From positions 1 to 28,923 of IMG/VR virus record IMGVR_UViG_3300031746_000126: a DNA stretch of 28,923 nucleotides; one strand, 5' to 3'. This stretch comes from a virus. Shown here one piece after another: positions 1 to 9,299 of this stretch (positions are counted from its first letter, which is position 1; each line of letters starts with the position of its first letter). The position numbers and the translations under genes were made by a program. The notes under the pieces are model-generated. The model saw only the letters and a list, made by a program, of their open reading frames with translations, ran no database searches and was not told the origin of the DNA.

Positions 1-2
1 TC

Positions 3-3000
3 ATTTCGTTCGGTGATCTGCTTTACGGCTTGCAGGATGGGATGCACAACGTCATAGACGACACCGGGCTAAACCACTATGACTTTGGCTACTGGCACTC
101 GGTGCGCGGGAACATTTCTGGAATGCGTAAGATGCTCAAGAAGTACAAGGGGCAGGTTGTCTCGCATTTCGGGCCCGAGGCTTTTTTCCAAGCTGGGCTA
201 CACCTGGTTGAGCAGGCTAAGACTTCTGGTTTCACCATCCAGCCCCAGTACCACAGTACCTTTGGTTCGCTCTACCTGCCGCTCAATGGGTTCTTGAAGA
301 ACAGCTTTAAGGAGTACTGCGAGGTCCAGAAAAAGTACGGCGGGATCTACGACGGTAACAAGAAGGCCTTCGCGATCAGCAAGCTCAAGCTCGCCAGCTT
401 CGACTTCTCCGCCTACAAGCAGGACATGGCCAAGTTCGGCATCGAGGTCGCCGACCCCATTGGTGCTCCACCCAAAGTTTCTGGAACTGCTGGGGGCGAG
501 GCGCTTACCACGGACAAGGTCGAGGAGTACATCAAGGGCATCAACGCCCACCAGGTTACGGACGTGATCGTGGTGCGCCAGCGCCCTGACGGGATCTTCG
601 AGTTCTACGCGCCCTATGCCCCAGCCTTCAATAATCTCTTCGCCAACAAGGGCGGACAAATTTCTGGAATCACCAAGTACAACCCGGTCACTCACGCCCG
701 GGAGACCTTTGACCTGGAGCTGACTGAAGAGGCAATAGGTAAGCTCACCGTGCTCTTCCCCAAGTGGCAGATCATGACCCACGGGGTGAAGGAAGCGCGG
801 ATCAAGCGCGACCAGGAGATCGCCGAGCTGCAGAAGCCTATCCCCGAGGTGCAGGCCAAGATCGGGCCTGACCTGAAGCTCATGAGCTTCCAGAACGAGT
901 GCGTACGTTTTCTGGATAAGGCCAACGGCAATGCGCTCATCGGCGACGAAATGGGCCTAGGGAAAACGATCCAGACACTTGCCTGGGCGGCTAAGAACAA
1001 TAAGCGGGTGCTCGTTGTTTGCCCAAAAGTCGTGCGGCGGAACTGGCTGGAGGAGGCCGAGAAGTTCTTCCCTGGCTATTTCCACGGGGTGGAACTGATC
1101 GCTGCGGATTTGAAGAAGGGGAAGGTCCCTGACCTTTCTGGAATCAACATCGCGGCGGTCAACTACGAGTCTGTGGCCAAGTTCGAGGAGACCATCGCCG
1201 CGGCTGGGTTCGATACCATCGTGATCGATGAGTCGCACCGCATGAAAAATCCCAAGGCCCAGGCCACCCAGAATATCCAGAAAATCGGCGCGGGGATGAA
1301 GCACCATATCCTGCTTTCTGGAACGGCGGTGAAGAACAAGAAGGAGGAGTTGTACACGCAGTTGGAAATGGTAGCGCCGGGCAAGTTCACCAAGAACGCG
1401 ATCAAGACCGCACCCATCGGTGGACTTTGGATGGACATGCACGATGTCTACATCGCCCGGCAGAAGACCGCGGTGCTCAAAGACCTTCCAGAAAAGACCA
1501 CTTCGATCGTCAAGCACCCGGTTCCTGGGCTGCCCGATATGGGGGCGCAGAATACGGTAGGGGCGATCAGTAAGCTCAAGGCGGAAATCGCCAAGGGCAA
1601 GACCCCGGTCACGATCTCCATGGTGCAAGAGATCCTGGACACGTCTGACTCCAAGGTGATCGTGTTCACTGATTCGGTGGAAGCGGCCAAGACACTGCAC
1701 GAGAAGTTCGGCGCGCTGGCGATACTCAACCACGGACAACTATCGGACGATGAGCGCGAGGCGAACAAAAAAGAGTTCCAGAAAAAAGACGCGGCTGGCA
1801 ACTTCATAAGCGAGAAGCGCGTCTTTGTCACTACCCGGCAATCCATGGCAGTTGGGGCGACGTTGACCGCGGCCGACAAGGTGGTGTTCAACGATCTGCC
1901 CTGGACGGCGGCCGATGTCAGGCAGGCGGAAGATCGCGCGCATCGCATCGGGCAGAAGAATGCGGTCAACGTCTACTGGATGACCGCCGAAGGCAACGTC
2001 TTCGATGAGAACGTGAACGATATCTTGCGCCGCAAGTACGAGCTGGGCCAGAAGCTGAACCAGGGTAAGCAGCTCACTGCCGCGGAGATGACCTGGTTGA
2101 GCAGTTCGATCTCCATCGAGGAGCTGATCGCTCAGATCCATGGGAAGGTCGCCGGGCCCAAGGGGAGCGACGGGGCGGAGGAGGAAGTTGCCCCCCAGGT
2201 CCCGGCCTTGGCTGACATGGCTCACCCCGAGCTGGCCCCTCCGCTGCCCGAGCCGCAAACGGCTGGCACCGAGGTGTTGCCCGGTTCGGCGACGGTGGTG
2301 GAGGTTCCCTGGCAGGCGGTCCCGCCTGTTCCAGAAACAGTGAAGCCGCCAGCAGTTCAGGCTCCGATCGTTGTCCCTGGGTCGGTATCGGTCCCAACGC
2401 TTGCGCCTGAGCATGGTGCTGCGCCGGCCCAGGGTTTTTCTGGATTTATTCAGAAGCACGGGGTGAAGATTCGAGAGCACAAGGCTGACCCTACCAAGGT
2501 CATGATCAAGGTCCCGAAGCACGAGAGCGAGGCGCTGGCCAAACTCAAAGCCTACGGCATCACCGAGGCGAGCTTCGAGGGCGGGCAGTACCACCTCATC
2601 ATGGTGGCCAAGCAGAAGGTGAAGGATCTCTTGTTCGGGAAGTCGTTGGACGCTTTTCTGGAATTGGATGATCCTGGGCAACTCAATCTGTTCAAGGGCG
2701 GGATGTTTATCGGCCCCCGGGGCGGGAAGTGGGCGGACCCCGAGCACACTATCCCCTGGCAGGAAGAGGGGGCAGGCACGGGAGGAGCTGCCGCACAGCC
2801 TGCTCCGACTCCCCCGGCGCAGGCCCCTCAACCCTCACCGCAGGTGAGCGCTCCAACCCCGGCGGCGGAGGTCACCCCGCCCGCTGGCGGAGACCCGCGG
2901 GCCTACCAAGTCGATCCGACGGCAGACACCGATGGTGATGGGGTTGCCGACGCGGCCCGGGTGGGCATGCCTGGAAATATCGTGGCCCCGCCGCCTCCCA

Positions 3001-3860
3001 TCCCCCGGCTCCCTAACCTGACCGCAGACGAGCGGGCGGTGGAGGGTAGGTTCGCCGACGCCTTCGAAGCGGACGCCGACGGGATGGCCGCTGCTTTTTA
3101 CGACGTGGCCAAGCAGAACAACTTCATCTTCGAGACCGACGCGGCCAAGAGCATGATGCCCGAGTGGACCCGGCCCGATCTTCCTCCCGATGAGAAGGGC
3201 AAGCCTATCCACCCTGAACGCGCCCAGGCCCGGGCGCTCTACAACACCGCCTTGCACCAGACGGCCAACGCGGTGGTCAAGCGCGCCTTCATCAAGCGGC
3301 TGGACGAGGTCGCCAAGATGCCTGAGAGCGAGCGGAAGATCCTGGTCACCAGCGGTGGGGTGGCCGGCGGGAAGGGCTCGGCGCTGGGTGCGCGCCCCGA
3401 GCTGGCCCAGAGTGTGGCTGCTACTTGGGACGCAGCTGGAGAGCAGAACGGGACCGAGAATCCCTGGTTGATGGAGGAGTGCGAAAAGCGTGGAATCAAA
3501 CCGGTTTTTCTGTTCGTGTCTGCGGACCCGGGAGCCACTTGGCCCGGGGCGGTGGAGCGGGCGAAGAGCATTGGGCGGATGGTAGACGCCCGGGTGTTTG
3601 CCGACAGCTACGCCCACGGGGCGAAGAACTTCTCCGCCTTCCACGGCAAAAACAAGGACAAGGCGACGTTTGTGTTCGCGAAAGCCAAGAAGGGCGACCC
3701 GGTGCAATTCCTGGACCAGATGCCCCCGGAGGCGCTTTCGGTCGACGCCGACGCCCTCTACGGCCAGGCCATGCAGTACATCCAGAGCAAGGCGGCTGAG
3801 TTGTCGCCGCATATCGTGTCCGGCGCTACGGCCGGTTCCAGAATTTGGGGTGGCGCATGA
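3..3860 (+). CDS. Polyvalent protein: SNF2 helicase plus zeta-toxin-like P-loop domain (5' partial)
   Basis: The frame is open to the left window edge, so the start lies outside; the TTG at 30 is only an internal codon. Numbering from nt 3, residues 1-285 are a helical/HARP-like lead-in. A SWI2/SNF2 ATPase spans about 289-690. It shows Walker A GDEMGLGKT (from 314), DESH (409-412), LSGTA (motif III) and the arginine-finger motif QAEDRAHRIGQ (641-651). A Pro-rich linker, a ~65-residue module (nt 2435-2640), the signature GPRGGKWADPEH (nt ~2710) and a Ca-loop-like DTDGDGVAD (nt ~2930) follow. The C-terminal ~280 residues carry a P-loop-like GGVAGGKGSA (from 1118) and a GRMVDARVFADSYAHGAKNF stretch, which resemble zeta-toxin-type kinases. 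DNA translocation by the SNF2 part is family knowledge. The kinase call is weaker, because the P-loop ends GKGS rather than GKS/T. The stop overlaps the next ATG (ATGA). Confidence 0.9.
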   Translation: MSFGDLLYGLQDGMHNVIDDTGLNHYDFGYWHSVRGNISGMRKMLKKYKGQVVSHFGPEAFFQAGLHLVEQAKTSGFTIQPQYHSTFGSLYLPLNGFLKNSFKEYCEVQKKYGGIYDGNKKAFAISKLKLASFDFSAYKQDMAKFGIEVADPIGAPPKVSGTAGGEALTTDKVEEYIKGINAHQVTDVIVVRQRPDGIFEFYAPYAPAFNNLFANKGGQISGITKYNPVTHARETFDLELTEEAIGKLTVLFPKWQIMTHGVKEARIKRDQEIAELQKPIPEVQAKIGPDLKLMSFQNECVRFLDKANGNALIGDEMGLGKTIQTLAWAAKNNKRVLVVCPKVVRRNWLEEAEKFFPGYFHGVELIAADLKKGKVPDLSGINIAAVNYESVAKFEETIAAAGFDTIVIDESHRMKNPKAQATQNIQKIGAGMKHHILLSGTAVKNKKEELYTQLEMVAPGKFTKNAIKTAPIGGLWMDMHDVYIARQKTAVLKDLPEKTTSIVKHPVPGLPDMGAQNTVGAISKLKAEIAKGKTPVTISMVQEILDTSDSKVIVFTDSVEAAKTLHEKFGALAILNHGQLSDDEREANKKEFQKKDAAGNFISEKRVFVTTRQSMAVGATLTAADKVVFNDLPWTAADVRQAEDRAHRIGQKNAVNVYWMTAEGNVFDENVNDILRRKYELGQKLNQGKQLTAAEMTWLSSSISIEELIAQIHGKVAGPKGSDGAEEEVAPQVPALADMAHPELAPPLPEPQTAGTEVLPGSATVVEVPWQAVPPVPETVKPPAVQAPIVVPGSVSVPTLAPEHGAAPAQGFSGFIQKHGVKIREHKADPTKVMIKVPKHESEALAKLKAYGITEASFEGGQYHLIMVAKQKVKDLLFGKSLDAFLELDDPGQLNLFKGGMFIGPRGGKWADPEHTIPWQEEGAGTGGAAAQPAPTPPAQAPQPSPQVSAPTPAAEVTPPAGGDPRAYQVDPTADTDGDGVADAARVGMPGNIVAPPPPIPRLPNLTADERAVEGRFADAFEADADGMAAAFYDVAKQNNFIFETDAAKSMMPEWTRPDLPPDEKGKPIHPERAQARALYNTALHQTANAVVKRAFIKRLDEVAKMPESERKILVTSGGVAGGKGSALGARPELAQSVAATWDAAGEQNGTENPWLMEECEKRGIKPVFLFVSADPGATWPGAVERAKSIGRMVDARVFADSYAHGAKNFSAFHGKNKDKATFVFAKAKKGDPVQFLDQMPPEALSVDADALYGQAMQYIQSKAAELSPHIVSGATAGSRIWGGA

Positions 3861-5164
3861 GCGACGAACTGGCCAGGCCTGGGGTGGATCTGAAGGTCGA
3901 CCCTGACGATGAGAAGCGGATCCGCGAACTGTTCGGCCAGGGGTTTGACGAGGCGCAGAAGAACCCCGAGAAGTACTGGGAGGAGCGGCGGTTGCGCGAG
4001 GACAAAACCCCACCCTACGCGCCTCTGAAGCTGCAGAAGTCCGGACCCTTCGTCGGCCCGCAAGGCGGTCTCTGGGCGGACCCACAGCATACCCAGCATT
4101 GGAGCCCTACTCCAATTTCTGGAATGCTCTCGAACTGGGCGCAGCAGTTGGGCGGGAAGGTAGTGCCGCACAAGTCGAACCCGGGTCTGGTGGTGGTGAA
4201 GATCCCCCACGGGCAGGCCAAGGCCCTCGCCCAGTTCAAGGCGAGTCAGGGCATCGAGTCCCCGATCATCCCTGGTGGCAAGTACCTCTTGATGATGCTG
4301 CCAAAGACTTTTCAGCCCAAGCTGAAGGAGGCCCACGGTGAACAGCCGGCAAAGAAGGAAGGTCAGGAGGGACCAGTGGCATCCCCCCAAGCGCCAGCAG
4401 TACCGGAATTCCCCGCTGGAGTTGGTCACCCAGGTTACACGACTCTCGGCCATTTCGTCGGCGCGGTCGAGTCGTTGGCAGCTGCTCATGCTTGGGTGGC
4501 TGAGCGCGCTCCACATCTGTCTGTCAGCTATCCAGACGTGGCTACGGCGAACGCGGTAAACAAGGCGCTGAGCGAGCAACACCCCGACGTGGTCAAGCAC
4601 CTTCGGTTCATCGGCACTGCTACTCAGCTCCAGACCTGGGCAAAGAAGCATCCCGAGGAGAACCAGATCGCGATTTCTGGAAACCACCCGATGGACTTGC
4701 GCAACGAAAGCCCACTGAAAGGGGATTCGATTGCGATTGCTCATCCCTATGATCAGAAACCCTACAAGCGCTCGGTCATGGTGGTGCGGTCGAGTTTCTA
4801 TAATGAGGATTACGCGAAAGCAACCAAGCTCGATAACCACTTCACGGTTGGGCAAGGGCTCATCTCGACCATCCGGCACGAGTGCGGGCACGTCGAGGGG
4901 TTTGCGCTACGGCACCTCTACCCAAAGGGATCGAAGCTCTCCTGCTGGGAGATCTGGAAGAAGCACTGCGTCCCCCAGCTCAAAACCAACAAGAAGGCGC
5001 TCATGGCGTCTATCTCGGACTACGCCGCGACCAATCCCCACGAGTGCTGGGCGGAGGTCGCGGTAGCGCGTCGTAGTGGGCTGTCGCTTCCCGGGTGGGT
5101 GCACAAGGCCTTCGCCGAGATGCAGATCGATACCGTTTCATGGAATGAGTTGCGGCATGGCTAA
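3857..5164 (+). CDS. Polyvalent-type protein with C-terminal zincin metallopeptidase
   Basis: This is a 435-residue protein. The ATG at 3857 overlaps the preceding stop (ATGA), which suggests translational coupling; an in-frame TTG at 3845 is possible but less likely. Residues ~60-83 carry the signature GPQGGLWADPQH. Residues ~87-155 hold the same GGKV...H...V.IP...GGKY module seen in the upstream and downstream giant proteins. After a Pro/Ala linker, the C-terminal half has a zincin active site, H341-E-C-G-H345, with a downstream NPHECWAE segment (E396 or E400) that could supply the third zinc ligand. No signal peptide or membrane segment is visible, so it is probably cytoplasmic or carried in the virion. 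Peptidases of this kind are known from phage polyvalent proteins. The substrate is unknown: it could be host proteins or the neighbouring giant phage proteins. Confidence 0.85.
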   Translation: MSDELARPGVDLKVDPDDEKRIRELFGQGFDEAQKNPEKYWEERRLREDKTPPYAPLKLQKSGPFVGPQGGLWADPQHTQHWSPTPISGMLSNWAQQLGGKVVPHKSNPGLVVVKIPHGQAKALAQFKASQGIESPIIPGGKYLLMMLPKTFQPKLKEAHGEQPAKKEGQEGPVASPQAPAVPEFPAGVGHPGYTTLGHFVGAVESLAAAHAWVAERAPHLSVSYPDVATANAVNKALSEQHPDVVKHLRFIGTATQLQTWAKKHPEENQIAISGNHPMDLRNESPLKGDSIAIAHPYDQKPYKRSVMVVRSSFYNEDYAKATKLDNHFTVGQGLISTIRHECGHVEGFALRHLYPKGSKLSCWEIWKKHCVPQLKTNKKALMASISDYAATNPHECWAEVAVARRSGLSLPGWVHKAFAEMQIDTVSWNELRHG

Positions 5165-5184
5165 GTGAACGAGGAGAGCGAGAC

Positions 5185-5499
5185 ATGCAAACCAGTCAGT
5201 GCGGAAACTGCGCCCGATACCGCGGAAGCCTGTCCTGCGACAAATACCCCGACGGTATCCCCGAAGCCATCTTGACCGGGGCAGAGACGGACATGGTGGG
5301 CTACCTGCCGATTTCTTCTTTTCTGAAAAAGGCTTTTGAGGATTTCACTCTGCCGATCGCCGAGCGAGACGGAGTGCTCTATGAGCGGGTGAAGAAACTA
5401 CTCTGTCGGCGAGGATACCAGGAGAGCGATTTTCTGGAAGGCGGACAGCTTGAAGGGTTCTCGTCCAACCAGCTGCTGGAGATCTGCGACAAGGCGTGA
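5185..5499 (+). CDS. Small Cys-rich phage protein, function unknown
   Basis: This 104-residue protein is preceded by a purine-rich RBS (GAGGAGAG) about 8 nt before the ATG. The N-terminus has a C-x2-C-x8-C cluster followed by DKYPDGIPEAILTG. This pattern (C..C..Y......C..YP.GIP..I..G) looks like a small conserved family found near phage head-morphogenesis genes, but I cannot name it. The cysteines suggest metal binding. The only other cysteines are one at about residue 73 and one near the C-terminus, so a four-Cys site would need one of those. It sits 20 nt after the metallopeptidase gene and 15 nt before the Mu-F-like gene, so it is almost certainly co-transcribed. The sequence FLEGG near residue 83 is encoded across a copy of the iterated TTTCTGGAA word. 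Confidence 0.8.
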   Translation: MQTSQCGNCARYRGSLSCDKYPDGIPEAILTGAETDMVGYLPISSFLKKAFEDFTLPIAERDGVLYERVKKLLCRRGYQESDFLEGGQLEGFSSNQLLEICDKA

Positions 5500-5514
5500 G
5501 AGGAGAAGTGAAGC

Positions 5515-8500
5515 ATGCTACTGACCCCCGAGCAGCTCCAGAAAATCGTGAAGATCGTGGAGAAGCACCACAACGCCTTCATCGTCTCGGCCATCGGCCC
5601 GGAGGCGGTGCCTCCCGAGATCCTCCAGGAGCTGGAGAAACAAGGGCTCATCGAGGATCATCTGAATTCCATCGAGCAGGCCTACCTCTACGGCCAGGTT
5701 CTGGGGATGCTGCAGAACACCGCGGCGGCCAAGATGGGGTTCGCAGATTTCCAGAAATACGTGCGTAAGAACCCTATCCCGCTTTCGGTCCCCGAGCAGC
5801 GGGCGGTGAAGTTCGCGCAGCTCCAGGCCGCCGGCTACATCAAGGGGCTGGGCAACAAGGTGAGTCAGGCGACCGGGCAGTTGATGATCAACGCCGACCA
5901 GGCGCTGGAGGCTAAGCTCCAGAAAATAGTTCAAGACAAGACCGCCGAGAATATCGCTCAGCGGGAGACGGTCAAGCAGCTCAAGACCGATCTCGGCTGG
6001 GCGAGCAAAGACTGGACCCGCGACTGGGATCGCATCGCGGTGACCGAGAAGCAGAACTCCATGCAGATGGGCATGGCCGATCACCTGTTCAAGCGGCATG
6101 GGGACAAGGTGTTAGTCGCAAAGAGGACGATGCCTGACGCGTGCAAGCATTGCTCACGGCTCTACGACGGCCCGGACGGTAACCCGCGCATCTTTCCGCT
6201 CTCGGTGTTGCTTGCTAACGGGGCGAACGTGGGCAAGAAGACCGCCGAGTGGCAAGCGGTCATAGGGACAGTTCATCCGCACTGCCAGTGCCAGCTCATC
6301 CACGTCCCGGCCGGCTACGGCTTCAGCAAGACAGGCGAGATGGTGCCCGGGGGCAAGGGCGGGAAGGTCTACAAGAGCGAGGCCGAGCTGTGCCGCGCCA
6401 TCCTGCGCGAGGATGATCTGCGCAAGGCTCTATCTGGCGGTGAGCAACTGGTGCATCTCTGGGGATTGCCCATCCACATCGAGAACCCAAAGGGCACCTC
6501 ACGGACCTTCCACACCCCCGACGGGGGCACCGACAAGACCTGGATGCTGCACGCCTACGGGGAGATCTTGGGTACCACCGGCGCCGACGATGATCCTCTC
6601 GACGTGTTCATCGGCCCAGACCCCGACTCCGAGATGGTCTACGTCATCGAGCAGCAGAATCCCGAGACCGGCATCTGGGACGAGCAGAAGTGCATGCTGG
6701 GCTTCTCCAACCAGGAGGACGCCGAGCGCGCCTATGGGTTGGGCTATGACAGGCCGGAGAAGTTCTTTCTCCAGACCAACCCGATGGAGGTCGAGGCCTT
6801 CAAGCGCTGGGTGGGGTTGACCCGGGTGCAGAGCGCTGAGGAGTCGCCCAAGATTCGCTTGGTCATTCCCTTGCCAGGATTTGGCAAGAGCGGGCAGGTT
6901 TCGGCGGATATCGGCGCAGCCAACAGCCCGGCAGGAGACCGCTCTCCGAGCCCGGGTACCTCAGCCAATTACTGCGTCGAGACCCCGAAGCGGTTCATTC
7001 CAGAAAAAGGAAAAACCCCTGGAATCGATCCAACCGATTTGATCCACGATTGGACGGAGGAAGAAGAGGTCGCCGAGGGCCTGAAGCGGGACAAGAAGAT
7101 CTACGACGTGTCCGAGCCCTTGCGGAACGTCTACCCGATTCACCTGCCTGACCACGCGGTGACTGGGCAGGCTTCTGCCCGGGAGGGCACTGAGGAGCGG
7201 CGCCGCTACGTCATCGGCAACACTGCCAAGGTCGCGCTTCGCCCCAAAAATAAGGCAGAGATGGATTTGGGCAAATCGTTTTCAATGCAGGGCGTTATCG
7301 CTTCTGGTCCTCGTGGTGGGAAGATCATCGGCTGGGATGGACCTGACCCCATCTACTACCGTGAGGGCAAGGAGACGTCTACTCATGGTTGGATGCACCG
7401 GCTGGTGCAGCACATGGGCGGGAAGGTCGCGGTGCACCAGATCGATTCCGTGAACAAGATCACGCTCAAGGTCCATCCGGATCACAAGGGCGCGCTGGAA
7501 CAGATACGCAGCCATTTCCAGGTACCGGAGGAGATCAAGGAGGGCGGGAAGTACATCATCCTTTCGGTGCCCAAAGCGACGTTCGAAAAGATGGAGAACG
7601 CGGACCCCTACGCGGTCTTCCCCCCCAAGGTTGCCGAGCCAACGCCCGCGAAGCCCCCCGTAAAGACCAAGTACCCGGCAGACCCGACGAAGTTCGGCAA
7701 GGTGGTCCAGAAAAAGACTGAGCGCCAAGGAACGGTAGAAGTTGTTTCCAGAAATACGGTGAAGAACCCGCCGGTGACGAAGGGGTTTCTCTGCAAGGGC
7801 GCACGGGTGGTCTTGCACATCGATAAGCTCGATGGCGCGGAGGCGACGTTCACTGGGAATGATCAGTACGGTAACCCCATCTTCAAGCTCAAGAACCCTA
7901 CGGGCGACGTGAAAGAAGTTTTTTTGAAGAACTTCAAGCAGGTTGAGGCGCTTGATAAGGGACCCGATAATTATAAGCCGTCTACGGCGCAGGTGCCTGA
8001 TAGCGGTTTCGTCAAACCCACTGAGCGCCAGCAGAAGCTCCTGGATGAGTTGATCGAGAAAACCAAGGTGGTCGGCAAGCATGTGGCCAAGGAGTACTCC
8101 GACTGGCTCTGGAAGAACGGGCGTGAGAGCTACGTGGTGGGCGGGGCGATTCGCGATCTCATCGCATTCACCGCGCCAGGTACTGACTACCAGGACGATC
8201 AGATTCTGCCTCAGCTCAAGGATGTCGACTACGTGACCACGGCCGGCGGCAGCATTGCGAAGCAGTGCCTGAAAGAGGTGGCCGCAGACATGGGGCCACT
8301 GGCCAACAACTCTGGAAGCGATGACTGGATGACCCAGTCAGCGCTTTACACCGGCCCGGGTATCGACATGACCGGCATGGTGTCCAAGACCACCTCCGAC
8401 GGTGAGCCGTGGCAGCATCCATTTCACGCGAAAGGCGATAAAAAGGTCCCAGACATTCGTGTCGATCACGAGATGCTAAAAGACGCGGCCCGGCGGGACT

Positions 8501-8994
8501 TCACTTGCAACTGCCTCTATTATGATCCGCAGAGCAAGGTCATCATCGACTCGACTGGCCTGGGCATCGCTGACGCACAGGCGCACGTGTTACGGTTGGG
8601 GGTACCGATCGCCCAGATGCCGAAGACCAACTCCATCTCGTTGCGCTACTACAAGTTCCGGATTCGCGGCTGGGATGGGGACGCCGACACCCACGCCCAG
8701 TGCCGCGAGCACTTCGACAAGGAGTTCGGCCCGCTGACTGCCGAGCAGCGGGCCGATAACCTCTACCGCACTATTTGCAAGAAGGGCGGAACGCCCGAGA
8801 AAAATCTGGAAAAGCTCCGGGCGTTGATGCAGGCCGACGGGGATGGGGAACTGTTCGAAAAGCATATCCAGGGAGATTGGGGCGAGATCGTCAAGCGGCT
8901 CTACTCTAACGCGGACTACTTCGCGGCTAAAGAGGCCAAGGCCAAGACCACTGCCGACAAGCTCAAGAAGGAGCTAGGCAAAGAAGAGTACTGA
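5515..8994 (+). CDS. Mu-F-like head morphogenesis protein fused to InPase-like and poly(A) polymerase/CCA-enzyme-like domains
   Basis: This is a 1,159-residue protein with an AGGAGAAG RBS before the ATG. Residues ~1-270 match the SPP1 gp7 / Mu gpF head-morphogenesis type, with C210-x2-C213 and the hallmark HPHCQC at 254-259. Residues ~315-440 resemble the pyrophosphatase-like domain of polyvalent proteins. D358-D-D-P-L-D-V364 fits the inorganic pyrophosphatase signature D-x-D-[PE]-x-D-x, and EQKCMLGF follows. Residues ~597-700 carry the GPRGGK signature and the shared GGKV/GGKY module. Residues ~846-1130 look like a class II tRNA nucleotidyltransferase/poly(A) polymerase: GGAIRD (876-881), the metal-binding pair D903-V-D905, and RRDF (993-996). 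Mu-F proteins are minor head proteins bound near the portal, so the enzymatic parts may travel in the capsid. Enzymatic activity is inferred from motifs only. Confidence 0.9.
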   Translation: MLLTPEQLQKIVKIVEKHHNAFIVSAIGPEAVPPEILQELEKQGLIEDHLNSIEQAYLYGQVLGMLQNTAAAKMGFADFQKYVRKNPIPLSVPEQRAVKFAQLQAAGYIKGLGNKVSQATGQLMINADQALEAKLQKIVQDKTAENIAQRETVKQLKTDLGWASKDWTRDWDRIAVTEKQNSMQMGMADHLFKRHGDKVLVAKRTMPDACKHCSRLYDGPDGNPRIFPLSVLLANGANVGKKTAEWQAVIGTVHPHCQCQLIHVPAGYGFSKTGEMVPGGKGGKVYKSEAELCRAILREDDLRKALSGGEQLVHLWGLPIHIENPKGTSRTFHTPDGGTDKTWMLHAYGEILGTTGADDDPLDVFIGPDPDSEMVYVIEQQNPETGIWDEQKCMLGFSNQEDAERAYGLGYDRPEKFFLQTNPMEVEAFKRWVGLTRVQSAEESPKIRLVIPLPGFGKSGQVSADIGAANSPAGDRSPSPGTSANYCVETPKRFIPEKGKTPGIDPTDLIHDWTEEEEVAEGLKRDKKIYDVSEPLRNVYPIHLPDHAVTGQASAREGTEERRRYVIGNTAKVALRPKNKAEMDLGKSFSMQGVIASGPRGGKIIGWDGPDPIYYREGKETSTHGWMHRLVQHMGGKVAVHQIDSVNKITLKVHPDHKGALEQIRSHFQVPEEIKEGGKYIILSVPKATFEKMENADPYAVFPPKVAEPTPAKPPVKTKYPADPTKFGKVVQKKTERQGTVEVVSRNTVKNPPVTKGFLCKGARVVLHIDKLDGAEATFTGNDQYGNPIFKLKNPTGDVKEVFLKNFKQVEALDKGPDNYKPSTAQVPDSGFVKPTERQQKLLDELIEKTKVVGKHVAKEYSDWLWKNGRESYVVGGAIRDLIAFTAPGTDYQDDQILPQLKDVDYVTTAGGSIAKQCLKEVAADMGPLANNSGSDDWMTQSALYTGPGIDMTGMVSKTTSDGEPWQHPFHAKGDKKVPDIRVDHEMLKDAARRDFTCNCLYYDPQSKVIIDSTGLGIADAQAHVLRLGVPIAQMPKTNSISLRYYKFRIRGWDGDADTHAQCREHFDKEFGPLTAEQRADNLYRTICKKGGTPEKNLEKLRALMQADGDGELFEKHIQGDWGEIVKRLYSNADYFAAKEAKAKTTADKLKKELGKEEY

Positions 8995-9008
8995 CAAAGG
9001 GGAATACC

Positions 9009-9299
9009 ATGGAAGAGAACGACGTTGCTTTGGCGCTGATTCCGCGCCCGGATGAGACCTACGCGCCGGTGTTGACCGGGGACACGCTCAAAGACGACAT
9101 CATGTGGGTCGGCGATGTCATCTACCCGCAGGACGATGAGGTCTCGGTCTACTTCGAGGGCGTAACCAAGAAGCTGCCAGTCATTCGTTCGCAGGCCCCT
9201 GAAGGCAGGCCGACCTATTACATCGCGCATAGCGTTGCTTGGAGGTTCATCCATGAAGTACGTGATGCCGCTAAAAAAGGCACAGGAAAAGCCGACTGA
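9009..9299 (+). CDS. Hypothetical small protein
   Basis: This 96-residue protein begins at an ATG preceded by AAGGGG, 14 nt after the stop of the large Mu-F fusion gene. It is acidic in its N-terminal half (MEENDVALALIPRPDE) and has no recognisable motif, signal peptide or membrane segment. The sequence TLKDDIMWVGDVIYPQDDEVSVYFEG suggests a small beta-rich fold. Its last 47 bases overlap the next gene in a different frame, so the two are probably co-translated. I do not recognise a family. The good RBS and tight spacing support it as a real gene. Confidence 0.7.
   Translation: MEENDVALALIPRPDETYAPVLTGDTLKDDIMWVGDVIYPQDDEVSVYFEGVTKKLPVIRSQAPEGRPTYYIAHSVAWRFIHEVRDAAKKGTGKAD

Noticed and set aside
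2835-4085. Long minus-strand frames such as this 416-codon one, and others at 957-1739, 1740-2831, 3758-4891, 12031-12771, 18005-19183 and 23304-24440
   Set aside because: They lie opposite clear protein-coding genes, have no recognisable motifs, and carry Arg/His/Leu-rich sequence typical of the reverse strand of GC-rich genes.
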